Translations under genes and position numbers: made by a program
Source: Funneliformis mosseae
Lineage: Eukaryota > Glomeromycota > Glomeromycetes > Glomerales > Glomeraceae
Direction: 5' to 3'
NCBI GenBank assembly: GCA_910592005.1
Contig: CAJVPP010001995.1
Span: 1 to 16,836 of the forward strand
DNA: 16,836 nt
Shown: positions 10,921 to 16,836 of the stretch, piece after piece
Layout: the number at the start of each line of letters is the position of its first letter
Numbering within the stretch: the stretch's first letter is position 1
Notes under the pieces: model-generated
Seen by the model: only the letters and a program-made list of their open reading frames with translations
The model's database searches: none
What the model was told of the DNA's origin: nothing

Positions 10921-11040
10921 AAGCCAAACGAGCCAGCTCATTTAGGCTCAGCTTGAGTCACTATAAAACGAGCTGTGAGCCAGATAAGCTGGCTTATGCC
11001 GTGACTTGGCTCGTGCTGCAGCTCAGCTCGTTGGCTTGTA
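10921..11040. other. Left subterminal GAGCC/AGCTC motif cluster
   Basis: Short palindromic motifs in both orientations crowd this stretch: GAGCCAGCTC, GGCTCAGCTT, and AGCCAG-ATAAG-CTGGCT at 10978-10994, which can form a six-pair stem. A cluster of the same motifs lies inside the right end at 11521-11651. In hAT elements such clusters bind transposase. That role is inferred from family knowledge. Confidence 0.55.
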
Positions 11041-11051
11041 TTTTCTTCTTT

Positions 11052-11504
11052 GAAGAAAATAATTCTAAAGACAATTTTTTTTTGAAGAAAAACGGCCTTG
11101 ATAATGTTTTCTTTTAATAAAAATGATCCTAGTAACGTTTCTTTTGAAGAAAAATAGCCCCGGTGATATTTTCTTTGAAGAAAAATGCATCTAAGGTATT
11201 TTTTTAAAGAAAATCGCTCCAGAAGCAAAATCCTTCAAGAAAATCGTTCTGGAAGTGAAATCTTTCAAAAAATCGTTTTGGAAGTGAAATCCTTCAAGAA
11301 AATCATTCCAGAAGTGAAATCCTTCAAGGAAATTGCTTCAAAAGTGAAAACCTTTATGGGATTCACTCCGGAAATAATTCTCTTGAAGGGAATCATTCCA
11401 GAAACATTTCTCTTGAAGGGAATCGTTCTGAAAATGTTCCTTTTGAAGGGAATCATTCTGGAAATGTTTCTCTTTATGAGAAACATTTTTATCGATGGTT
11501 TTTC
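11052..11504 (+). repeat. 30 bp minisatellite, about 15 degenerate units
   Basis: About fifteen units of 29-32 bp follow one another, built on GAAGAAAATCGTTCTGGAAG plus a TGAAATCCTTC-like close in the middle and on AAGGGAATCATTCCAGAAAC plus ATTTCTCTTG towards the right. The change from early AAGAAAA units to late AAGGGAA units is gradual, as expected for stepwise slippage and local homogenisation. Because 30 is a multiple of three, whole arrays stay open: the plus strand gives KGI(I/V)-type ten-residue repeats from 11185, and the minus strand is also open from 11552 down. Neither reading looks like a real protein. The array is confined to the hAT-like element. Confidence 0.85.
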
Positions 11505-11519
11505 ATTTTTAAATATAAA

Positions 11520-11544
11520 TGCAAGCTGAATGAGCCAGCTTGCA
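11520..11544. repeat. Perfect 9 bp hairpin in right subterminal region
   Basis: TGCAAGCTG (11520-11528) pairs with CAGCTTGCA (11536-11544) around a seven-base loop. It is followed by three tandem TAGCT-type pentamers (TTAGCTTAGCTTAGCTTG, 11552-11569) and by GAGCTGAGCCGAGCC at 11590-11604. These form the right-hand counterpart of the left motif cluster and are probably part of the transposase recognition region. Confidence 0.55.
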
Positions 11545-11651
11545 AGCCGCATTAGCTTAGCTTAGCTTGTCAATTAATCTCCATAAACTGAGCTGAGCCG
11601 AGCCAAAAAAATGTGGTTCAGCTTGAGCTGGTGGCAATCCAATCCAAGCCG

Positions 11652-11668
11652 GCTTATACAGAGCTTTA
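11652..11668 (-). repeat. Right terminal inverted repeat of hAT-like element
   Basis: GCTTATACAGAGCTTTA on the plus strand, the reverse complement of TAAAGCTCTGTATAAGC. It is followed at once by the second copy of the 8 bp duplication. Confidence 0.75.
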
Positions 11669-11676
11669 CTTATATA
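11669..11676. repeat. Right target-site duplication (8 bp)
   Basis: CTTATATA, an exact copy of 10884-10891, abuts the right terminal inverted repeat and marks the insertion boundary. Confidence 0.7.
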
Positions 11677-12295
11677 TCAGCATATAATTAAATAATTTAT
11701 TTTCTATTATAATAATAAATTTAATTGATAAGATCATTTTAGAATTTTTATTTATGATTTGATTTATTTGGTTATAAAAAGATTGATAGGTAGCATAGCA
11801 GGCTTTTTATTTTATTACATTATTTTTACTAATCATTATACTAATCATTTCAATTTTATCATGTAACATAAATTCCATTATTTTTCAACTAATTTAGTAA
11901 ATTTTATATATTTATATACTTTAAATTTGCTAATAAACTTATTTTAGTTAGATTTTAACAATTTATTTAGTTCAGATTTTTATTGATAATTTTTTTATAA
12001 ATTATATAATAATAATTGATCTATATTGATATAAATTAACGAATATGAAAAGATCAATTATTTCTTTTTAAAGTTAGTTTTTTAAAATTAATCTAAATTA
12101 AGAAATATTCAATTGTTTTACCAAAATAATTAATTAAATTTGTCTTTTTTATTTGAGTATAAATTCGCTAAATAGTTAATTTTATAAAAACTATTAAATA
12201 AATATAATATAGCGTCTAAAAAAAAATAATATTTAATATTTTAATAAATAAAATTTTTTTCATTTAACAAGATTGCATTAAAGCATGCCTCTTTA
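11677..12295. other. AT-rich spacer
   Basis: Between the hAT-like element and the RING-like relic I see only A/T-rich sequence with frequent stops on both strands and no repeat or motif worth naming. Confidence 0.5.
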
Positions 12296-12615
12296 TTACT
12301 GACATAACTTATTTTTTTGCAAATTATTCTGGTCTTTTAAATCTTCGTTAATATCTTCTTCAATATTATCATCAAATTCTATTTCTAAAGTATTTTAAAT
12401 ATTTTACAATTATGTTTGATACCATCACAAAGGTATTTATAGCAATATGAATACTTTTTATGAAATTTTTCAAAACATTCTATATGATAACTATGTCTAT
12501 ATGATAAAATACTACTTGGCGTCTCTAATAACAAAGAATATTTATTCTAATTATATAGTCTATCTAACTTAAGTAGGTAAGATAAGCTCTAACTCATTAG
12601 TAGAATTTCATCTAC
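12296..12615 (-). pseudogene. RING-finger-like protein fragment, decayed
   Basis: The minus-strand frame from 12615 to 12385 reads, after two TAG stops, LLLETPSSILS, then HSYHIECFEKFHKK, then YCYKYLCDGIKHNCKIFK. The spacing H-x2-H-x2-C followed by x-x-C resembles the second half of a RING finger (Cys-Gly-His-x-x-His-x-x-Cys ... Cys-Pro-x-Cys). The expected CysGly before His reads TyrArg (TAT AGA, from TGT GGA), and the expected CysPro reads TyrSer (TAT TCA, from TGT CCA). All four differences are single G-to-A or C-to-T changes. After a frameshift near 12390 an acidic tail follows (EFDDNIEEDINEDLKDQ) and ends at TAA 12296-12298. RING domains usually act in ubiquitin transfer, but in repeat-rich fungal genomes such fragments are often part of expanded or transposon-borne genes. 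The coding relic may continue upstream to about 12850, where the text is too decayed to call. Confidence 0.55.
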
Positions 12616-13501
12616 AATTTTGTTAAGTGTTAGTAAATTATATTACTAATGCATTTTAACTTTTTTTGTTATATGCTTATAATTCTTTCAAATATTTTAG
12701 AAATTATTTTTGCTTGATTAATAATCTGTTATATAATGTTAAAACTATTTATTTGATGTTATATTAAACTATAAAAGTTTTTTACATAGTAATCATTAAA
12801 GATATAGAGAGAAGATTCAAAAGTCTTTATTATTAGATGCTTAATATTTTGTCAATAAAAAATGTTACTAAAAAAAGCCAATGGTAACTTATAGTAATTT
12901 TTACAGTAATATTGATAAAAAATTATCTATATACATATCATTATTTCTTTAAATATTTCCTATATACATTACGAAAAATTATTAAATAAAAGTCTAAAAC
13001 TAATGGTAGGAATAAAAAATATAATTAATAGAATTACATTATCCAAAAGATTAATAAATGTACATGCTTCAGTATCTTTGCAATTATAAAAAAGATTTTA
13101 ACAGATTTTTTAACTAATAGCTATCCCTTAAATGCAAGTTCTAGAAAAAGATTAATTCAATATAGTTTTGACTTTTTGGTAAGAATTTTATGTAAACCAA
13201 ATACTGTATGATATATTTTTTTAAAAAAACTATAATTAATAAGGAATACAGTCTTCTGACTTTTTAAGAATATATATAGTGAACCTATAAAAGATACTAT
13301 ATTAAGAATTTGCTATAGTACATTAGATTTTTCTTTCTTAATTATAGGATTTATAACAGCATAACATACACTAACTTATATTAAATTACCAGATTTATAA
13401 TCACATGATTTATCGCATCTGTAATAAATTCACGATTTCTTCCTAATATACATAAAAATAATAAAAAAAATAATACATATATATTCTTTATCTTCTTCAA
13501 A
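12616..13501. other. AT-rich spacer, possibly extended relics
   Basis: On the minus strand at 12650-12850 some text could continue the RING-like relic upstream (for example SSLYIFNDYYVKNFYSLI), but the frame is not secure. From 12900 to 13500 no motif was recognised. The left terminal inverted repeat of the Tc1 element should lie in 13200-13500 but could not be matched to anything downstream of 14523. Confidence 0.4.
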
Positions 13502-14523
13502 ATAGAAATACATAGAAACGAGTTGTTTGAAGCTCAACATGAAAGAATTATCAGTGCATATCTGAGTAGTACTAAGCAAATGATTATTTTAACTCAGCTT
13601 GGTATTCTCACTAGCACTGTTAATAATACTATAAAAAGATATAAAAAAACAGATTCTGTAATACCTGAGAAGCATTCTGATCATCCTAAAATACTTAATC
13701 AATGTGATAAACAAACCTTACAATGTATTATTTAAAATAATCAGTTCGCTTCTCTTAGTGATATAACAAGCAGATTAAACTCTAGTCTTGATATCATATT
13801 ACATAATAATACTATTAGAAAATACTTTTATAATAAAGGCCTTAGTAGTTATGTCACTCGTAAGAAACCCTTTTAACCCAAAAACAGTAAAAGGATAAGT
13901 TAAAATAGAGTAGAGAGAAACAAAACTAGGGTGATGAATGGAAAAAGATAATATGGTCTGATAAGTCCAAATTTGCTTTTTTTGAATCAGATAGAAAAAT
14001 AAAAGCTTAGAGAAGTCCTAAAGAAGCTTATAATAAAAATTGTATCTTACTTACAGTTAAATTTGGTAGTGGTTTAGAGATGTTTTGGGGTTGTTTTTGT
14101 TGACATGGGATTAGACCTTTGGTTGTAATAGAAGGAAGTATGGATTCTGATACATATATCAATATTCTTGCTAACCACTTCATACTATGGATTAGTAACT
14201 ATCCTAACTCTATTTTTCAGTAAGATGAAGCTCTATGTCATACATAAAATTATAACATTTGGTGAATGAAAATACATAATATTTCAATCTTAGATTAAGT
14301 AGCACAAAGTTCTGATCTTAACCCGATTGAGAACCTGTGGAATCATTTAGATCAGCAGATTAGAAAAAGAAAGCCTTTACCTAAATGTAAACAAGAATTA
14401 ATAAATATAGTTTAAGAGGAATAGAGAAAAATTAGCATAGAGATGGTACATTACTTAATTTTAAGCTTATCTAATCATGTTGATACAATAATTAAGACTA
14501 AAAGCAGACACACTAAATATTAG
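13502..14523 (+). pseudogene. Tc1/mariner DD34E transposase, decayed
   Basis: A nearly full-length Tc1-family transposase relic of about 340 codons, the usual length. The N-terminal Tc3-type helix-turn-helix spans about 13515-13720 (FEAQHERIISAYLSS, LTSTVNNTIKRYKKTDSV). One frameshift falls between about 13905 and 13930. The catalytic domain runs from WKKIIWSDKSKF (13936-13971) through TVKFGSGLEMFWGCFC and PLVVIEGSMDSDTYINIL to SSDLNPIENLWNHLDQQIRK and ends HTKY at 14520. The triad codons survive: Asp 13960-13962, Asp 14224-14226, Glu 14329-14331, with 34 residues between the last two. About eleven in-frame stops break it: TAA at the second Gln of FQQD, TAG at the Trp before RSPKEAY and at the EEW Trp, and TGA at likely Trp positions after GCFC and after NIW. 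No ATG is in place. ATA at 13502, or another lost ATG upstream, may have been the start. TTG at 13523 is not a credible start. Terminal repeats were not found. Confidence 0.92.
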
Positions 14524-14739
14524 TAGTCTATTAAAATATAAATTTTATTTTATAATAAATATAAAATCTGTGAATTATTTTAGTATAATTTTTATTGTTG
14601 ATTATTTATTACACAAAAATTATATTTAATTGATAACTAAAATTGTAATTTATATATAATTTTAATATATATAAAAAAATTTAGTAATTTAATGTAGTTT
14701 AGTGTATATTCTTTTGTTTAAAATAATCTATTAGAATAA

Positions 14740-15291
14740 CTAAAACATTTTTTCCAAATATGCATATAGTTCTGGAATATTAATAATTAATTGTATTACT
14801 GAAATATAATCTTTTATTAAATGCAAAATTCCTTTTAGAAGATCAATAAGTTTTGTATTTTATATGCTTCAGTCTTCTTTTCATTTAGCAATCTGTATAT
14901 TATAACTAAGTATAAGCAAACGTTTAATATATTCTTCATGATTTTCAGATAAATCAAATAAATTTCTATAAGAATTATTTTATTTCTGATAAGTAATACT
15001 TAAATCTTTCATATATTTTAAATCAAGTTAAAAAATTATATTATTAAAATCAATTCACTTCAGATTCTGAATTGACTGATCAGTATTATTATTAAATGTT
15101 ATAGCAGAAAACCTGTAGAGATGATTTCATAAGTATTGTTTTAAAATGTAAGATACTACTTATGGTGGTAGTATCAGGTCATCATAATATGGAATCTTTG
15201 CAATAGAAAGTGAGGAAACTCTAATAAACGTGATTTTGAGATATTTAGGTTTGAAAGTTTTTGATAAGTAAACAGATTGACAATCCAGCAG
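14740..15291 (-). pseudogene. Unrecognised coding relic, 184 codons in one frame
   Basis: One minus-strand frame holds protein-like text for its whole length without any frameshift: YLSKTFKPKYLKITFIRVSS, IAKIPYYDDLILPP, VVSYILKQYL, NHLYRFSAITFNNNTDQSIQ, NNSYRNLFDLSENHEEYIKR, LLILSYNIQIAK, LLKGILHLIKDYISVIQLII, NIPELYAYLEKMF. Eight internal stops interrupt it (TAA or TGA), roughly half the number expected at this base composition, and several fall where Gln, Arg or Trp would fit. The second half is Leu/Ile-rich and probably helical. The first half contains a DDLILPP-like turn. I do not know the family. It ends at TAG 14740-14742, with two more stops soon after. It lies on the strand opposite to both neighbours, the Tc1 relic and the exon-like array. 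Confidence 0.45.
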
Positions 15292-15591
15292 TATTAAAAA
15301 TAGATATTAAAATTAAAATAGATCTTTATTTTTACAATTTTTTTATATTATAAATTATTATTGCTGCTAGAATTTTTTTGACTTTCTCACTTTTTCTTCA
15401 AGCGGAGGTAAGCTTTTATAGGTAAGATTAATTTCTTATAAAATGGTACTAACCGTCCTTTTCTTTTTTTTTTTATGAATCGGCTTGGACTTTTTCTCAA
15501 CACAGACTTAGGGTAAGTTTTTCATAGGTGAGTGTGTTAGTTCTTTCTTTTAGAATGATACTGACCATTTTTTCTTTCTTCTTTTTTTTAG

Positions 15592-15627
15592 GAATTGGCT
15601 TGGACTTTCTTTCAAAACAGATTTGTG
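15592..15627 (+). other. Best-formed exon-like block (unit 3)
   Basis: This 36-base block is bounded by TTTTTTTTAG at 15582-15591 and by GTAAGT at 15628. It is open in all three frames: ELAWTFFQNRFV, NWLGLSFKTDL and IGLDFLSKQIC. The following intron-like segment (15628-15698, 71 bases) has AGTACTAACCG at 15668-15678 and a long T tract to AG at 15697-15698, so unit 3 into unit 4 is the most complete donor-branch-acceptor set in the array, together with unit 4 into unit 5. Confidence 0.7.
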
Positions 15628-15698
15628 GTAAGTTTTTTATGAGTGTGTTAATTCTTTCTTTTAGAATAGTACTAACCGTTTTTTCTTCTTTTTTTTAG

Positions 15699-15734
15699 GA
15701 ATTGGCTTAGACTTTTTCTCAAAACGGACTTGTA
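15699..15734 (+). other. Exon-like block (unit 4)
   Basis: A 36-base block with the acceptor TTTTTTAG before it and GTAAGT at 15735 after it. Its intron-like segment, 15735-15807 (73 bases), carries GATACTAACCG and a T tract. In the first frame the Trp codon of the module has become TAG, a G-to-A change. The other two frames remain open within the block. Confidence 0.65.
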
Positions 15735-15807
15735 GTAAGTTTTTTATGGGTGTATATTAATTCTTTCTTTTGGAATGATACTAACCGTTTTTTTTTCTTT
15801 TTTTTAG

Positions 15808-15843
15808 AAATCGGCTTGAACTTTCTCTCAAAATAGACTCGTG
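15808..15843 (+). other. Exon-like block (unit 5)
   Basis: A 36-base block, acceptor TTTTTAG before, GTAAGT at 15844 after. The next intron-like segment (15844-15912, 69 bases) has TACTATC, so the branch adenosine is replaced by T. Units 5, 6 and 7 share this change and share GAACTTTCTCTCAAAATAG in the block, so they are recent duplicates of each other. Confidence 0.65.
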
Positions 15844-15912
15844 GTAAGTTATTTATGGGTGGGTTGTTAATTCTTTCTTTTGAAACGGTACTATCTTTCT
15901 TCTTTTTTTTAG

Positions 15913-15948
15913 AAATCAGCTTGAACTTTCTCTCAAAATAGACTCATG
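15913..15948 (+). other. Exon-like block (unit 6)
   Basis: A 36-base block nearly identical to unit 5 (one or two differences). Acceptor TTTTTTTTAG precedes it, GTAAGT starts at 15949, and the intron-like segment is again 69 bases with TACTATC. Confidence 0.65.
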
Positions 15949-16330
15949 GTAAGTTTTTATGGGTGGGTTATTAATTCTTTCTTTTGAAACAGTACTATCT
16001 TTCTTCTTTTTTTTTAGGAATCAGCTTGAACTTTCTCTCAAAATAGACTTATAAGTTTTTTATGGGTGGGTTGTTAATTTTTTCTTTTGAAATGGTACTA
16101 TCTTTTTTTTTTTTTTAGGAATCGGCTTGAACTTTTCTCAAAATGGACTTGTAGTAAGTTTTTTATGAGTGTGTTAATTCTTTCTTTAGAATAGCACTAA
16201 CCATTCTTTTTTTTCATCTTTTTTAAGAAATCCGCTTGGACTTTCTTAAGCGAACTTGTAAGTTTTTTATTATGGGCAAGTTAATTTTTTTCTTTTAGTA
16301 ACTAACCATTCTTTTTTCTCTTTTTTTTAG

Positions 16331-16536
16331 GAATCAGTCAACTTTTTTTTTAAGTGGATTTTATGGATTTAATCAGATAGAACGAACCTTATAAGGAATA
16401 GTGTTCTTTTTTATTGGTTGAAGAATTTTTACACAAACATTTTTATGAAATCAATTTTAAATAACAATGACGTAATATAAAATCAGAAAAAAAATTTTTT
16501 TCAATCATTTTTTTATTAAAAAAAAAGTAAAATTAT
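16331..16536 (+). other. Last array unit and AT-rich tail
   Basis: After the acceptor AG at 16329-16330 the tenth unit begins GAATCAGTCAAC, loses similarity after the T run and has no GTAAGT within the next 60 bases, so it would be a terminal exon if the array is spliced. Beyond 16380 the sequence is AT-rich with a GAAAAAAAATTTTTTTC palindrome at 16486-16502. No polyadenylation signal can be singled out in such DNA. Confidence 0.4.
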
Positions 16537-16836
16537 TTATCTACTTAGTTTTTGAACGGTTGATAATGGACAATAATCATTTTGCTTTTGAGGATCTCTA
16601 ATGTGTTGACGTACCTATTCATATAAATACTATTACCTTTCGGCTGATAATCCTGCAGGAAAAATTTCTTGTGGAAATCCTCTAATTTCTTTTTTTTTTA
16701 TAATATTTACAATTTGCTCATCCCCATCAATTGTTTTTTTTATTTTTACTTTACCTATTTTATTACTATAAAAAATAAAATGATGGTATTTTAAAATATT
16801 AGGAATTGTTTTAAAATAATTTGATAAAAATTCTGT
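16537..16836 (-). pseudogene. C-terminal part of an unrecognised protein relic, cut by window end
   Basis: Reading the minus strand from the window edge, one frame is open for 67 codons (ILKYHHFIFYSNKIGKVKIK, RGFPQEIFPAGLSAER), then meets TAA TAG at 16635-16630 and continues in the same frame as YLYE, TAG, VRQHIRDPQKQNDYCPL and STVQKLSR to TAA 16537-16539. Reading the three stops as decayed Gln, Trp and Gln gives smooth text around GLSAER and YLYE. I have the impression of a conserved family with an Arg-Gln-Trp-Tyr-Leu-Tyr core but cannot name it or its function. The gene would begin outside the window. About 100 codons are visible. Composition is clearly richer in G+C than the spacer to its left. 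Confidence 0.55.

Larger units (their letters stand above)
10892..11668. mobile_element. Non-autonomous hAT-like element (MITE type), 777 bp
   Basis: The ends are 17 bp inverted repeats: TAGAGCTCTGCATAAGC on the left and, read inward from the right, TAAAGCTCTGTATAAGC, with two transition mismatches. The first bases TARAG fit the hAT terminal rule, and 8 bp direct repeats CTTATATA flank both ends. Within about 150 bp of each end are many AGC/GCT motifs (GAGCCAGCTC, GGCTCAGCTT, AGCTGAGCCGAGCC), typical of subterminal transposase-binding clusters. The element has no transposase gene. Its middle is a 30 bp minisatellite. G+C is far higher than in the surroundings and both ends are intact, so it probably inserted after most local decay. 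It would need a hAT transposase encoded elsewhere to move. Open frames inside it are repeat artefacts. Confidence 0.8.
15371..16375 (+). repeat. Ten-module exon/intron-like tandem array, 101-115 bp period
   Basis: Ten head-to-tail modules start at 15371, 15477, 15592, 15699, 15808, 15913, 16018, 16119, 16228 and 16331. Each begins just after a T tract with AG and carries a G/C-richer block that opens (G/A)AATCGGCTTGGACTTTC and closes GACTTGTG, usually 36 bases. A GTAAG(T/C) donor follows, then an intron-like segment of 68-79 bases with TTAATTCTTTCTTTTRGAA, a TACTAAC-like branch site and 15-25 pyrimidines ending TTTTTTTTAG. All signals have plus-strand orientation and canonical fungal spacing (branch A to AG about 20-30 bases). 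Unit 2 has lost the acceptor AG (TTTTAT). Unit 7 has lost the GT of its donor. The introns after units 5, 6 and 7 have TACTATC in place of TACTAAC. The first and last units are diverged. No promoter, start codon or gene body was identified beside the array, so whether it is transcribed is unknown. Confidence 0.9.

Noticed and set aside
10917..11117. 66-codon plus-strand open frame at the left end of the hAT-like element
   Set aside because: It runs from terminal-repeat sequence into the minisatellite, has no domain, and reflects the element's higher G+C.
11052..11504. CRISPR-like array of 30 bp units
   Set aside because: The units are contiguous and degenerate with no unique spacers between them, and the context is eukaryotic.
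11185..11529. 114-codon plus-strand open frame and the overlapping minus frames 11265-11552 and 10938-11228
   Set aside because: All are products of the 30 bp minisatellite, whose length is a multiple of three and leaves several frames open. Opposite strands are open at once, and there is no start context or domain.
11521..11651. tRNA- or SINE-like promoter boxes (GGTTCAG word near 11613)
   Set aside because: No matching A box, cloverleaf or poly-A tail was seen, and the word is part of the AGCTGAGCC-type subterminal cluster.
13523..13735. Stand-alone 70-residue helix-turn-helix protein
   Set aside because: It has no ATG, and the frame continues past its TAA with Tc1 transposase text, so it is only the first unbroken piece of the pseudogene.
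16486..16502. Transcription terminator-like palindrome
   Set aside because: It is an A8/T7 palindrome of the kind expected by chance in this DNA, and intrinsic terminators of this type are not a feature of eukaryotic protein genes.
2440..16836. Ciliate-type genetic code with TAA and TAG read as Gln
   Set aside because: Some stops do fit Gln, but in the Tc1 and Tigger relics TAG, TAA and TGA also stand at conserved Trp positions, frameshifts are present, and a catalytic Asp and zinc ligands are lost. Decay by transitions explains all of these; recoding does not.

Overview
The window looks like eukaryotic nuclear DNA of extreme A+T content (about 80 percent by eye, more in the first 6 kb). It holds no intact protein-coding gene. 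What it holds is a graveyard of DNA transposons and other decayed coding stretches, plus two tandem-repeat systems. The Tc1, Tigger and hAT elements, the GAGCC/AGCTGAGCC-rich subterminal sequence, the RING-like fragment and the 36-base repeat exon all fit an AT-rich, repeat-laden fungal genome of the arbuscular mycorrhizal type (Glomeromycotina, Rhizophagus-like). That assignment is an inference from pattern and memory and was not checked by search.

Layout. 1-2439: featureless AT-rich DNA. 2440-3530 (minus): possible decayed coding region, its last part coiled-coil-like. 3531-6369: AT-rich DNA with one short open stretch. 6370-7996 (plus): wrecked Tigger/pogo-type (CENP-B-like) transposase. 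8324-8740: three copies of a 132-154 bp repeat. 8741-10883: AT-rich DNA with a 72 bp duplication, a 16 bp perfect inverted repeat and a 205 bp T-rich tract. 10884-11676: a 777 bp non-autonomous hAT-like element with 17 bp terminal inverted repeats, an 8 bp target duplication and an internal 30 bp minisatellite. 12296-12615 (minus): RING-finger-like protein relic. 13502-14523 (plus): Tc1/mariner DD34E transposase relic. 14740-15291 (minus): unrecognised coding relic of 184 codons in one frame. 15371-16375 (plus): ten tandem modules that each look like a 30-37 base exon plus a 68-79 base intron, most with GTAAGT donor, TACTAAC-like branch site, T tract and AG acceptor. 16537-16836 (minus): end of another relic that runs off the window.

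How the parts fit. In the recognisable relics, stop codons sit where the family has Trp or Gln, and zinc ligands or catalytic residues are changed in ways that single C-to-T or G-to-A transitions explain. This points to cytosine deamination or a RIP-like process as the cause of both the decay and the extreme A+T content. The hAT-like element keeps much higher G+C and is probably a later insertion. The most unusual object is the exon/intron-like array at 15.4-16.4 kb: its splice signals are too regular to be an accident of T-richness, and the 36-base exon length keeps reading phase. No rRNA, tRNA or CRISPR array was seen.
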